Origin: Paraphaeosphaeria minitans
Taxonomy: Eukaryota; Ascomycota; Dothideomycetes; Pleosporales; Didymosphaeriaceae
Direction of reading: 5' to 3'
Assembly (NCBI GenBank): GCA_015832175.1
Contig: WJXW01000011.1
Location: 1,302,001 to 1,366,000, forward strand
DNA length: 64,000 nt
In this document: positions 55,673 to 64,000 of the stretch, one piece after another
Numbering within the stretch: the first letter of the stretch is position 1
Layout of the letters: the number at the start of each line of letters is the position of its first letter
Notes under the pieces: model-generated
The model's input: the letters and a program-made list of their open reading frames with translations, nothing else
Databases searched by the model: none
Told to the model about the DNA's origin: nothing
Translations under genes and position numbers: made by a program

Positions 55673-57313
55673 TAGTGGTACAGAATCGCCGTCGCGGGGG
55701 CTAGGAGGCGTAGGTGCAGGGTGCGGTGCGGTGTGGTGCGGCGTGGCTATCTGATGTCGAATCCCAGTCGCGGAGAGCCGTGTGCTAAGGTTGGTGGCTG
55801 CCTTTGGTATTGTCTTCTCGGTCTTTGTTCGTGCTCCCCGCCCCGTCTCGTCTCGTCCCAGACTCGTATGCAGCTAAAAGATGGCAAGAGATATCGCGGA
55901 TAGATGTCCAGAGCGCCGAGTGCCTGGTCAGTTGAAGCTGTTGCTTGTCCGTCCAAGGGCCCGCGGATTGATGTCGTGCGGTGCGGTGCGCGTCCGATCG
56001 ATGGCAGTGGCTGTCTCAACGCGGAGGAGATCGGACGGAAGACTTTTCTTTATACCGTGGAGGAGCGCCTCTGCCCATCCTCCTTTCCTCATGTTCGCCC
56101 AACGCAGCTGCCGTGGTTGCACGGACACTTCTGCATGCGGAAACAAAGGATTGCACGCGGAGGAGGTTGGTCGTGGCCGCGGCGGGGAGGATGTCTAGCC
56201 CTATACCCACCGCCTGGACCTACAGCTTTCAGACATGTTGCGTCTTAGACAATGCGGTGAGCTGGAGCTGGCGTTATGGTGTCTTTCCTTATGCATGGCG
56301 TGCAGGGAGGTTGTGGAACGCCGTAGACGAGGAGCGGCAGAAGCGGGTCCAAGGCCAGACCGTTTGGACTCGGGGGGGCTATTGTAGGTTTCATTCATGC
56401 GTGGAGGTGAGACATATCGAGCCGTTTCTCGAATCGAAGCACTCGGCCATTGCTGCTGCTGCCGTTCCAGCCCAGAGGGAAGAGCGACATCCGCCGAGGG
56501 TGAGCGGATATAGGAAACTCGCTCCTAATGCGGTGCATAAAGCTGTGGCTGGAGAGTCACCTTGCCGTCAGCAAGCCGAAGTTTCGTCGCCGTGCTGGAG
56601 GCAGTAGTCCGGTCAAGGTAGCGGGGTCTCTCGCGATCTCGAGATGCGAGGCGGAGGGGAAGTGACGCGAGCATCAAGGTTCTGGAATGCCCCCGTGACA
56701 CTTGCGGCACATCTGACGTAGTACAAGATCAATTCCGCCACATCGAGAATGGTATGCATCTGAGAAGCTACCAAACCATCAAGGGATCTTCGGTGTTTGC
56801 AGCCGTATGCGTAAGGGAGATCTCGTCAAAACCGGGTGCTCGGGGTGAGATTGATAGATGTACACATGCAATTTCCACTCTGGAATTGGTCTCTGCAAAA
56901 TGACTCGTGAGGGGAGTCCTCGCTGAAGCCATATCATAAATGCTCAACGTGAAGAATCCGATTGCAGTGGTAGACCTACCCGTCACTCTGGATCCTTCGC
57001 ATAACCAAAACACTGCATAGGAGTTCGATCATATCAAATCAGTCATCATTCGGGCCACCCGATAAAGGGACGTCTGTAAGATGGGTACCGCGAGCCAATA
57101 CATGCCAAACATGACGATAAGTGAATGCAGCAAGTAGAACCTATCAAAAGAGCAACACCAACAACAACAACAACAACAACAATAACAACAGCGACAAAAG
57201 GAGCGGTTCTAAGTATGTGCAATTTACCCAAGCAATCCCTAGAAAAAAACACGCGCCAAGTCATCAAATACAGCCCAGTCGCCTTCCAAGCCCCCCTCCT
57301 CGTCCCCCCACCC
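55673..57313. other. Intergenic, only shadow frames
   Basis: 1.6 kb. Many overlapping frames occur on both strands (such as 55981-56607 plus) without domains. A GGTGCGGTGCGG repeat lies near 55718-55742, and the (CAA)n tract at 57155-57190 lies in the presumed 3' UTR of the protease gene. No gene is supported. Confidence 0.5.
57155..57190. repeat. CAA trinucleotide microsatellite
   Basis: About ten CAA/ACA units with one TAA interruption, downstream of the M43 protease stop codon. Confidence 0.9.
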
Positions 57314-58237
57314 TCAGTTCCCATCGCGGTACAGGTTGTACATGTAATGCATCCTCTCCTTCTGCAGCTGCGTAAAGCCCTGGTAGCAAGCATCGGTGCT
57401 GTAGTCCATGTAGTTGTGGATCGGGTCGTAAGTATCCGACCCCTTCTGGTCCGGGCACGTCTGCTTCCTGGGCGACGTGGGGCAGCCGTCGGTGCTTTCC
57501 TTTTCGTACGGGGTATCATCGATATAGTCGCCGGGTCCATCGCAAGAATAGCCCTCGAAGGTGTGCAGGAGGCCCATCCAGTGGCCCGCCTCGTGGACGG
57601 CCGTCATGCCCGAGTCGTACCCGTCCATGCTGCCGTCGGGCATGGTGTTTGCGTTGACGTTGCACCCGTCGTTCCAGTAGACGGTGGGGTCTGATTTGCC
57701 GTTGGCCACGTTGGAAGGGAGACTGCATCGCCCGAGGACGCCGCCACTGAGGTCTGTCTGGAAGTACAGGTTGAGGGTGCGGTACGTGCCCTGGCGGAGT
57801 GCCTTTTTCATCTCGGTGTCGTCGTTCGGTTCACCAACAGCCCACTTGTCGTTCTGAGTCCACGTGACGTTGATCAGGTTGAACGAGATGCGGGAGTCTT
57901 CGTAAGCTTTGTTAAGCGCGTCGACTTGGGCCTGCGGCATGTCGTTTGAGATGTCGTCCTTCTTCTCCGTTTTGGCCACGATGTGGAAGACGGCATCGAC
58001 AATGATGGCCGTGTTGTTGTCTTTTGCGCGGGCGAGGAGTTCATTGCGCTTGGCCCTCTGGGCAGGACTGCCACCATTTTTGCCTCCGTGTAGACCATTG
58101 AGGGTGTCCAAAAAGTGTTCGTTGGCGTGTTCAGTGTCAGTGCCGCAGTCGAAGGACTTGGGGCGCGGAGTTGCATTTTCTGTTGCGGCGGCAAACAGTC
58201 CGAGCCCCAGGGAGGCAAGGAGGAAGGATTTGAACAT
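57314..58237 (-). CDS. Secreted M43-family metalloprotease (MEP1-like)
   Basis: A single-exon 307-residue protein from the ATG at 58237. The signal peptide MFKSFLLASLGLGLFAAATE is clear. The catalytic motif is HEAGHWMGLLH (zinc ligands His215, His219, His225 and catalytic Glu216), and NYMDYSTDAC provides the Met-turn, as in pappalysin-like M43 enzymes. Other family pieces are VFHIVAKTEKKDDIS, NVTWTQNDKWAV, LNLYFQTDLSGGVLGRCSLP and the TYDPIHNYMD stretch. Several cysteines are placed for disulphides. In fungi these extracellular proteases are used in nutrition and can act in host interaction; the substrate is unknown here. The frame is open upstream without an ATG. Confidence 0.9.
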   Translation of the reverse strand: MFKSFLLASLGLGLFAAATENATPRPKSFDCGTDTEHANEHFLDTLNGLHGGKNGGSPAQRAKRNELLARAKDNNTAIIVDAVFHIVAKTEKKDDISNDMPQAQVDALNKAYEDSRISFNLINVTWTQNDKWAVGEPNDDTEMKKALRQGTYRTLNLYFQTDLSGGVLGRCSLPSNVANGKSDPTVYWNDGCNVNANTMPDGSMDGYDSGMTAVHEAGHWMGLLHTFEGYSCDGPGDYIDDTPYEKESTDGCPTSPRKQTCPDQKGSDTYDPIHNYMDYSTDACYQGFTQLQKERMHYMYNLYRDGN

Positions 58238-58810
58238 GGCGAAGCCTGAACCCCCACTATTTGAATGTCTTTGTAGTATCGAATTCCAAATGACGTCGAA
58301 TTGGGGTGCTGTCAAGAGTTGTTTGTTGTGGCTGCGTTTGGAAGTGCTCGTTGTGATATTTATCGTGGGCATTCTTGCGCAGCTTATATCTTCCTCTTCG
58401 CTGTGTTCTGGATTCCGGAGTCTCACAATATCCATCTAGGCATACTTGGTCCACCGTCTGGACATTTGGCTGGGTCAATAACGTGGACGGAAGCGGGGAC
58501 ATTTGTCTCGGGCACCGCCACTACACTGACAGGCCGAATGTCTTGCGGATTTAGTGGCCAGACATTGCCAACCATGCGAGCAACGCAAAGCAAACATGTC
58601 ATTCGAGCGATGCATAGTCATGTAAAAGAATTTTGCGATTCGATTGGTCGCTGATATACGCCTTAACTCCAGGCGCGTAGACCATTGTGGTACAAATACA
58701 CATCCCGATACCCCGGACCGTGGTCGCGACTCAATTGCAAAAGGAAAAGAAAAGCATTGCATCGGAGACGACAGGCCCCGTATCTACATTAGGAAGGACT
58801 TCCGTGATCA
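58238..58810. other. Intergenic, nothing recognised
   Basis: 573 bp holding the upstream region of the protease gene and the 3' side of the Cdc50-like gene. Small frames have no domain; no repeats were noticed. Confidence 0.5.
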
Positions 58811-60364
58811 TCATGCGCCTTCGCCCGGGCGAGCACGGCCAGTTGTTGTTGCGGTGCTTGGCTGGTCGTTGTTCCACGACAAGTAGGTATGATCACCCAA
58901 TTTTCTATTGCCACCATCAGTCTACTTGTTCGTTTCTCTCCGATGTCTCGGCGTCTTACCTTGGCTTGACAAGATGGGTCAGAGTGAAGATGGTGCCGAG
59001 GAGGATGCAGAGTCCGCCGACAACGACGTAAGCAATGCCCAAGAAGGGGTTTCTGCCACCGATGACTGTGCGGGTCGAGATGAGGATTGACTTGGTGCCA
59101 CCGTACTTGGAGGCCGGGAACCCTTTGATTACAAGTTAGCGATGAGATCAGGACACGAAAATGATGCGGTGCGTACGGTCGTAGATCTGCACCCGGTATC
59201 TGCCCCTTTGCAATTCGTCCTTATCGTTCCTCATAGCCAACTTGCTAAAAGTCGGCAGACCGGCTGTCCTCATCCAGACTTGGAACGCCTCCCACGTGTG
59301 GAGGTCTGGTAGAGAGGTGGAATCGTAGCCATCTTCAGGATATTGATCTGCCCAATTAGGTGGTGGCACCACGTCTTTGGGCTTGTACTTTGTTTCTCCG
59401 TAGAGAGCGCCCTCCGAGGCCCATGATATGCCCTTTGCCGTGAGGTTGTAAAAGTCAACGTGGTCCACATTCAATGCCGTCAGGTTGCTGTACGAGTCGT
59501 TGAACATGGAATTGGCGATCAGGCCACAAGGATAATACGGGCGGCCGTCCGGCGCAACATCGAGCGGATCACATTCGCCAGATTGGATCTGCGAGCCCGT
59601 TTTGGCGTCCCCCTTCAGTTGATCGACGTCGAAACTCTTGACGTAGCGTCGATGGTTCTGGTAGAAGTTGGTCAGGCGATAGTAGAAATATATGGGCCCC
59701 TTTATATTTTCCGGAACGGCGAACTCGAGTATACAGACATCCGCGTCCTGCTCCTTTCCGGATGGCCATGTGTAGGTTTCTTTGGCGTGTCCCCACGAGG
59801 GGGGTCGGGAGTTTGGGTCCTCTTTGAACGTCGTCGAGACTTTTCCGGATGGCATGGGTTTCAAGGGCGAGGTCGTGTCGGTTTTGATGGGGAGGGTTGT
59901 GTTGGGCGACGAGCTGTCGGTCAGGCAGTCGGTGTAATCGAGTGCGATCTCTTGTACCTAGCGGGGTGTCAGCCTGCCACCAGCCAGCTTCTCCAGCAGC
60001 CACAGAACGCGCATACCTGAGCGCTCGCATACAGCAGCAGCGCGCCGATGGGCGCAAATATGATGCCGACAATGAAGAAAATGGGAAGAACCGTCTTCGG
60101 CGTCAGAATGGGTCTGCGGAAGCCTGTCAGCCGTGCTCATCGCTTCACGGGCTTCAGCACCACGAGCGCAAACATACTGCCATGCTTTCAGTCGCTGCTG
60201 CCGAAAGGCCGTATCTGCACCGCTATCAGCATCCTCTGTCGTTGGGCACCGGGCGGTCGCCGCTCACTCGGGGGTCTTCTAGACTTGGTCTTCTGGGCCG
60301 TCTCGTTGTTGGGGTCCTGGCTCGATATTGAGTCGGTGTGTTCGACCTGCTGCGTCTGCGACAT
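58811..60364 (-). CDS. Cdc50/Lem3-family P4-ATPase (flippase) subunit
   Basis: Exons (5' to 3' on minus) are 60364-60268, 60214-60178, 60113-60017, 59957-59177, 59122-58960 and 58904-58811, giving 422 residues. Cdc50-family proteins are the beta subunits that let P4-ATPases leave the ER and flip phospholipids. The splices restore the family pattern: [26 protein letters not shown], first membrane span ([21 protein letters not shown]), [54 protein letters not shown], and the second span [19 protein letters not shown] with HTYLSWN near the end. The ectodomain has several NxS/T sites. Exon 2 is only 37 bp. Acceptors were fixed by frame and conserved residues. Confidence 0.9.
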
Positions 60365-61424
60365 GGTGGGCGATCCGCGCTATTCCGCGACGTGGACGGG
60401 AGAGTGACTGAGGGCGCGGTTGGGGGATGTTCGTCGTGAAACGCTGCAGCTGTTCGCGCGGAACTTACTAGGTAGCTTGGCCGGGGATGTACCGTACCGT
60501 ACGCCTCGCCCGCCATTTTAGTCAACATTCCCGACGCCAGGGTTCAGGCTACGTGTGTATACTAGGCGTGAGCAGGTCTTTCATTCTACACCGCATGTGC
60601 AGGATTCAACGCCTGCAGCCATCATCGGATGGGTTGCAACACGCTTCACTGATGTGGTTTGCGCATCGATTTAATCACATTTACCGTGCATTCCTGCGAG
60701 CATGTAAAATGCCACGCAGCGGCTGACAAAGAACGGGAGTATGCCTATAGCAGCCGCGCAACTTCGTCTCGTATAAACTCACTCTGTTATACGTTTGTAA
60801 ACTGGTAGTGTGTCAAGTTAGCCTGCCTGTACACAATAGGGACCACCTCATGGACTCCCGTTTTCATTGTCGGCCGGCCACTGTGCCAGTTCCCATCAAA
60901 GCATTCACCCCAAGTCGAACGACTGTGAATTGAGCGACACTCGCTCAACGGCAACAATGATCAGTTGTGCATTCTAAAGCTACGGTACAACACGAGGATC
61001 CAAGATCAACGCCCCTCCCAAAGGCGGCGAAACAAAGAAAAAAACACATACGTCTGTGGTGTAGGGGGGGTATCAGCATAAAGCATAAAAAGGAAAACAA
61101 TGGAGCGGCGTCGTCAGTCTGACGCCGCAGTGAGATCCGAACCCAACCAAGGGCAACCAGCCCATACATGCAATATGCCTATACCCAAGACAGTGAACAC
61201 CTGTTCGTTCGTAAATCATCATGAAAGTGGGGATGCATCCGCCGTCCCCATGCCGTAAGTCAAATCAAAAGGAAACCAGTCAACGCCGTCCCTATCCGAG
61301 GCTGCCTATGCAACGCAATGCGAGTCGTAGATTGTGTGTGTGAGAGAGATCCAATGATTGACGAGTCCAAAAATCAGTTGTGCCGGAGAGAAATGTGAAT
61401 GTGCGTGCCCATGGTTCGGAGCCT
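60365..61424. other. Intergenic, nothing recognised
   Basis: 1.06 kb: promoter of the Cdc50-like gene on the left and 3' UTR of the SWIRM gene on the right. Short frames only. No RNA gene was recognised. Confidence 0.5.
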
Positions 61425-62609
61425 TCAGACCAAGTTGACAAAGTACTTGGGGTCAAACCAGCCAACCTTGTCGTAAACGGCCCAGAGCTTGGAGGCCTTG
61501 TTGACATCAATCTTGCAGGCTTGCTGGGCGTCCGTCTTGCGGAACTCCTTGCCAATCTTCAAGGCCTCAATGCGAGCTTGGAAGATGCGGCGTTTGCTGC
61601 AAAGGTAGGTGGCACAAGACAGGCGAAGTGTGCCAGCAAGAGGGATCTCAGCCTCGTGTAGCAGGTGGCGGTCGGGATCGTCATGGAGCTTGAGAGCCGA
61701 GCCCTTCCACTCAGTTTTGAGGGCACTGCTGTTGCCCGTGCCGAGCGTGTTGAGGGGCGGCGAGTAATCCGGAAGCGAGTTGTAGTCTGTGTCATCGCGA
61801 TTGCCAGCTGGGCGTGCAGGCTTCGGGGAGACCGAGCTGGGACCCGCTTCGGAGAAGGAGTCATAGACGTGGGCTTTGGGGGTGCGTTTCTGGACGCGTG
61901 GAGCACGGGGAGAGCGAGGGAGGCGTGGGATGCCGACCTTGGGCATTTTGGCCTGAGACCTCGACGACGGAGCCGGTGCCAGCTTTTTCAGCGGCTCCCT
62001 CTTGTGTACGCCAGCCCTCTTCTGGCTGATCTGCTCGTCAAACCTTCGCTCTTGCAGGAACCAAGCGCGGGGGTCCTTGCGGTATAGGTCGTGGACGTTG
62101 GAGACAAAGGTAACGGCGAGTTCGTAGTCTTCGCGGGCAGGCTTGTGCTTGAGAGCAGCAAACTTGGACGAGTTCATGTGCTTCGTGATGAGGTCTTGAG
62201 AGGTCGTGTCCGCCTGTTCCTGGGGGAACAGTGGCTCGTCGCCGGCAATCGAGCTGGCAGTGTCGCTCCGACGGAAGAGCGGCGGGTCTCGTACACGGTC
62301 CACGTCCATTCTGTCCGTATTTTCTTTTTCAACGCAGGGCTCGTAAGGGGAGATGGGTGGAGAGGCTAGAGCGTAGGTGGCGGTGGTGTTGGAGTTGGAT
62401 TTGGTGGGGAAGGTTCCCCAGGGAAGCATCGAAGGCGGCTTGGATTGCTGCGATTCCATGGAGGCGAAGGAGCCAAACGACGTGGCGGGGTTTGAGTGTG
62501 CGTGCGATCCAAATGACTCGGAGCGCTTCATCTCTGGAGGCGAGAGGAGGGAAGAAACGGGGATTCCTTGCGAAGGCGTGGCGGGCCAGTGCTGTGAATT
62601 GTTTGCCAT
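61425..62609 (-). CDS. SWIRM-domain protein
   Basis: A single-exon 394-residue protein from the ATG at 62609; the open frame extends upstream without a good start. The last 90 or so residues form a SWIRM domain: IPLAGTLRLSCATYLCSKRRIFQARIEAL, FRKTDAQQACKIDVNKASKLWAVYDKVGWFDPKYF. SWIRM is a helical DNA/histone-binding module. A short conserved segment (YELAVTFVSNVHDLYRKDPRAWFLQERRF) lies in the middle, also seen in the yeast Fun19/YOR338W type. The rest is Ser/Pro-rich and disordered, with the basic stretch PKVGIPRLPRSPRAPR. A nuclear chromatin or transcription role is inferred from the domain. Confidence 0.85.
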   Translation of the reverse strand: MANNSQHWPATPSQGIPVSSLLSPPEMKRSESFGSHAHSNPATSFGSFASMESQQSKPPSMLPWGTFPTKSNSNTTATYALASPPISPYEPCVEKENTDRMDVDRVRDPPLFRRSDTASSIAGDEPLFPQEQADTTSQDLITKHMNSSKFAALKHKPAREDYELAVTFVSNVHDLYRKDPRAWFLQERRFDEQISQKRAGVHKREPLKKLAPAPSSRSQAKMPKVGIPRLPRSPRAPRVQKRTPKAHVYDSFSEAGPSSVSPKPARPAGNRDDTDYNSLPDYSPPLNTLGTGNSSALKTEWKGSALKLHDDPDRHLLHEAEIPLAGTLRLSCATYLCSKRRIFQARIEALKIGKEFRKTDAQQACKIDVNKASKLWAVYDKVGWFDPKYFVNLV

Positions 62610-63735
62610 GGCAGGGTCGCTGTGTGGGATGTGCGTGAATTGGATTGACTTTGAATTGAATTGCGAATTGGTTTGTAGCAATGCAGGCGGGTGGCGGCCT
62701 GTGTAAATGGGACCAGGCAGCAATCGAGGTGTGGGCGTTGGGAACTCAATCGGCGGTACAGAGGGTGATTAGAAGTGCAGGCGGGCGGTGGCGACTTGGT
62801 GCAGGTGCGGTGGTTTGTAAGGCAGCGGCCTAGTCAGACGTGGAAGGGTGGGGAATCAGAGGAGCAATTGGCGGACGAAAGACGCGGCCAGCGAGCAGAC
62901 GGAGTTATCAGAAGTGCGAAAGGCGGTTGGAAGAAGGGGACGAGCGGGTTTATGAGCGGGTGGGGTGGAGGGCGCTCCAGGCGGCAGTCAAAGAAGGATG
63001 TCTGGGCGACAAAGACGGTAGCGCAACTGAAACCAGGACACAAAGGGACGGAGTGGCAGTGGCAGAGGGAAAGGTAGAGGCAGAGGCAGAGGCAGAGTGC
63101 AGAGGCAGTAACAAGAGACGGTGGTGTGGCAGTGGCAGTGGCAGCTCGCAGCGCGGCCATCAGCTGGTCTCTCGTCCCGGCCGCGCTGAACAATGACTGG
63201 TGAATCGAACTGGGGAGGATGATGGGAAGGCGAGTCGCGACTGCCACGGCCGGCGAAATGGCGTTAGCGGCCCCAGCGGGCGGCGCTGCTTTGGGAAGGG
63301 GGGGGGGGAGGGGGCAGGCGCGCATGGGGCATGGGGCACAGGGCACAGGGCACGGGCACACCTTCCTGAAGATATCCATTGCTCCTTCTGACCCTTTGTT
63401 GACGCAGCGCTACACCAAGGCATTGGCGACCGACTCAATTCACCGCGACGCAGCGCTGTCGCTATCGCTGTCGCTGTCAAAGAGCCATTGGACCCAGTGC
63501 GTGTGCGAGTGCCACTGCGAGTGCCACTGCGAGTGCGAATCCGCAGAGCCACGTTGCTACCTAACCGCGAGGCAGCCTACCTACGTGCTGAGGCACGCCG
63601 GCGTCATGTCTGCATCGTCCCCTCTCGTCCCCTCTGGTCCCCTCTCGTCATGTATGCATGCCCTCTCGCTCCCTCTAGACGGTGGACCCAGGACACCGCC
63701 TTGGTCATGTCATTTTCTCGCCCGGCCACCAACTG

Positions 63736-63845
63736 GTGATGACGGACGATAGCAGCTTGTGATGACGGTCGGTAGCAGCTTGTGATGGCGGACGATAGCA
63801 GCTTGTCATGACTGACGGTACCAGCTTGTCATGACGGACGATGGC
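63736..63845. repeat. 23-bp tandem repeat
   Basis: Four to five imperfect copies of a unit resembling GACGGACGATAGCAGCTTGTGAT; the AGCAGCTT core recurs at 63751, 63774, 63797 and about 63820. Confidence 0.88.
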
Positions 63846-63947
63846 GACTCCTGACACATGGTTCGCAATGGGCCCGGATTAGCCGCCACCTCATCAGCTC
63901 CTTTCTCACCCTCGGGCTGATCTCGTCATGGTTGGTCCTCCAGCTTG

Positions 63948-63990
63948 TCATGGCCCAGTCATGGCCCAGTCATGGCCCAGTCATGGCCCC
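63948..63990. repeat. 11-bp tandem repeat TCATGGCCCAG
   Basis: Three exact copies (63948-63980) and a fourth that changes in its last bases, close to the window edge. Confidence 0.93.
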
Positions 63991-64000
63991 AAGCCACGCG

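Larger units (their letters stand above)
62610..64000. other. Right-end upstream region, repeat-rich
   Basis: No supported gene. It contains GCAGAGGCAGAG repeats (about 63060-63110), a G run at 63298-63311, CACAGGGCACAGGGCA repeats (63334-63360), GAGTGCCACTGC repeats (63505-63540), a GTCCCCTCT repeat (63618-63650), and the two arrays listed separately. Confidence 0.55.

Noticed and set aside
55981..56607. 208-residue plus-strand frame
   Set aside because: Three frames are open in parallel here, which indicates composition rather than coding; no domain seen.

Overview
The window is nuclear DNA of a filamentous ascomycete (Pezizomycotina). The evidence is many short GT..AG introns (about 46-130 bp) with CTAAC/CTGAC branch sites, typically fungal genes (HEM13, ATG8, ORC5, a Ran1/Ksp1-type kinase, a TRI12-type transporter, an AA9 polysaccharide monooxygenase) and a transition-riddled LTR retrotransposon of the kind left by repeat-induced point mutation (RIP). 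A Dothideomycete is my best guess from gene content and style, but that is inference. Most annotated genes are ordinary housekeeping genes. I rebuilt the exon structures by hand from splice motifs and reading-frame continuity; these are predictions.

Layout. 1-5.4 kb: 5'-truncated cohesin loader (Scc4/Mau2), a small putative mitochondrial protein and a SIMPL-domain protein. 7-9.1 kb: enolase-phosphatase E1 of methionine salvage, with unusually large introns. 12.3-14.3 kb: a Ran1/Ksp1-like kinase with a long leader. 15.7-18 kb: MED6 and an MMTAG2-like RS protein, divergent from a shared 300-bp promoter. 18.6-20.5 kb: an amidase-signature enzyme. 22.1-26.1 kb: a TRI12-family MFS transporter divergent from tRNA deaminase subunit TAD3. 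26.8-32.8 kb: ORC5, SelO and a DCAF4-like WD40 protein. 33.5-34.9 kb: an SGNH hydrolase whose 3' end is unclear.

34.9-38.0 kb holds a 3,117-bp LTR element: two 312-bp LTRs and a perfect 5-bp target duplication (CTTAG). Its AT/TA-rich interior contains a decayed Gag with a zinc-knuckle relic and no visible pol. 38.3-41.6 kb: a DUF202 membrane protein and two unrecognised proteins. 43.4-44.2 kb: an AA9 pseudogene that keeps one reading frame but has three in-frame stops and no start codon. 44.9-49.6 kb: a small membrane protein and an M1 aminopeptidase in nine exons. 51.2-54.4 kb: ATG8, a degenerate minisatellite array and coproporphyrinogen oxidase. 55-55.7 kb: a frameshifted membrane-protein gene. 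57.3-62.6 kb: a secreted M43 metalloprotease, a Cdc50/Lem3 flippase subunit and a SWIRM-domain protein. The right end is repeat-rich upstream DNA.

The genes do not form one pathway or biosynthetic cluster. I did not find a convincing new biological system. The best leads are the RIP-scarred element, the AA9 pseudogene, the degenerate arrays, the stop-free in-frame introns and several small unrecognised genes.
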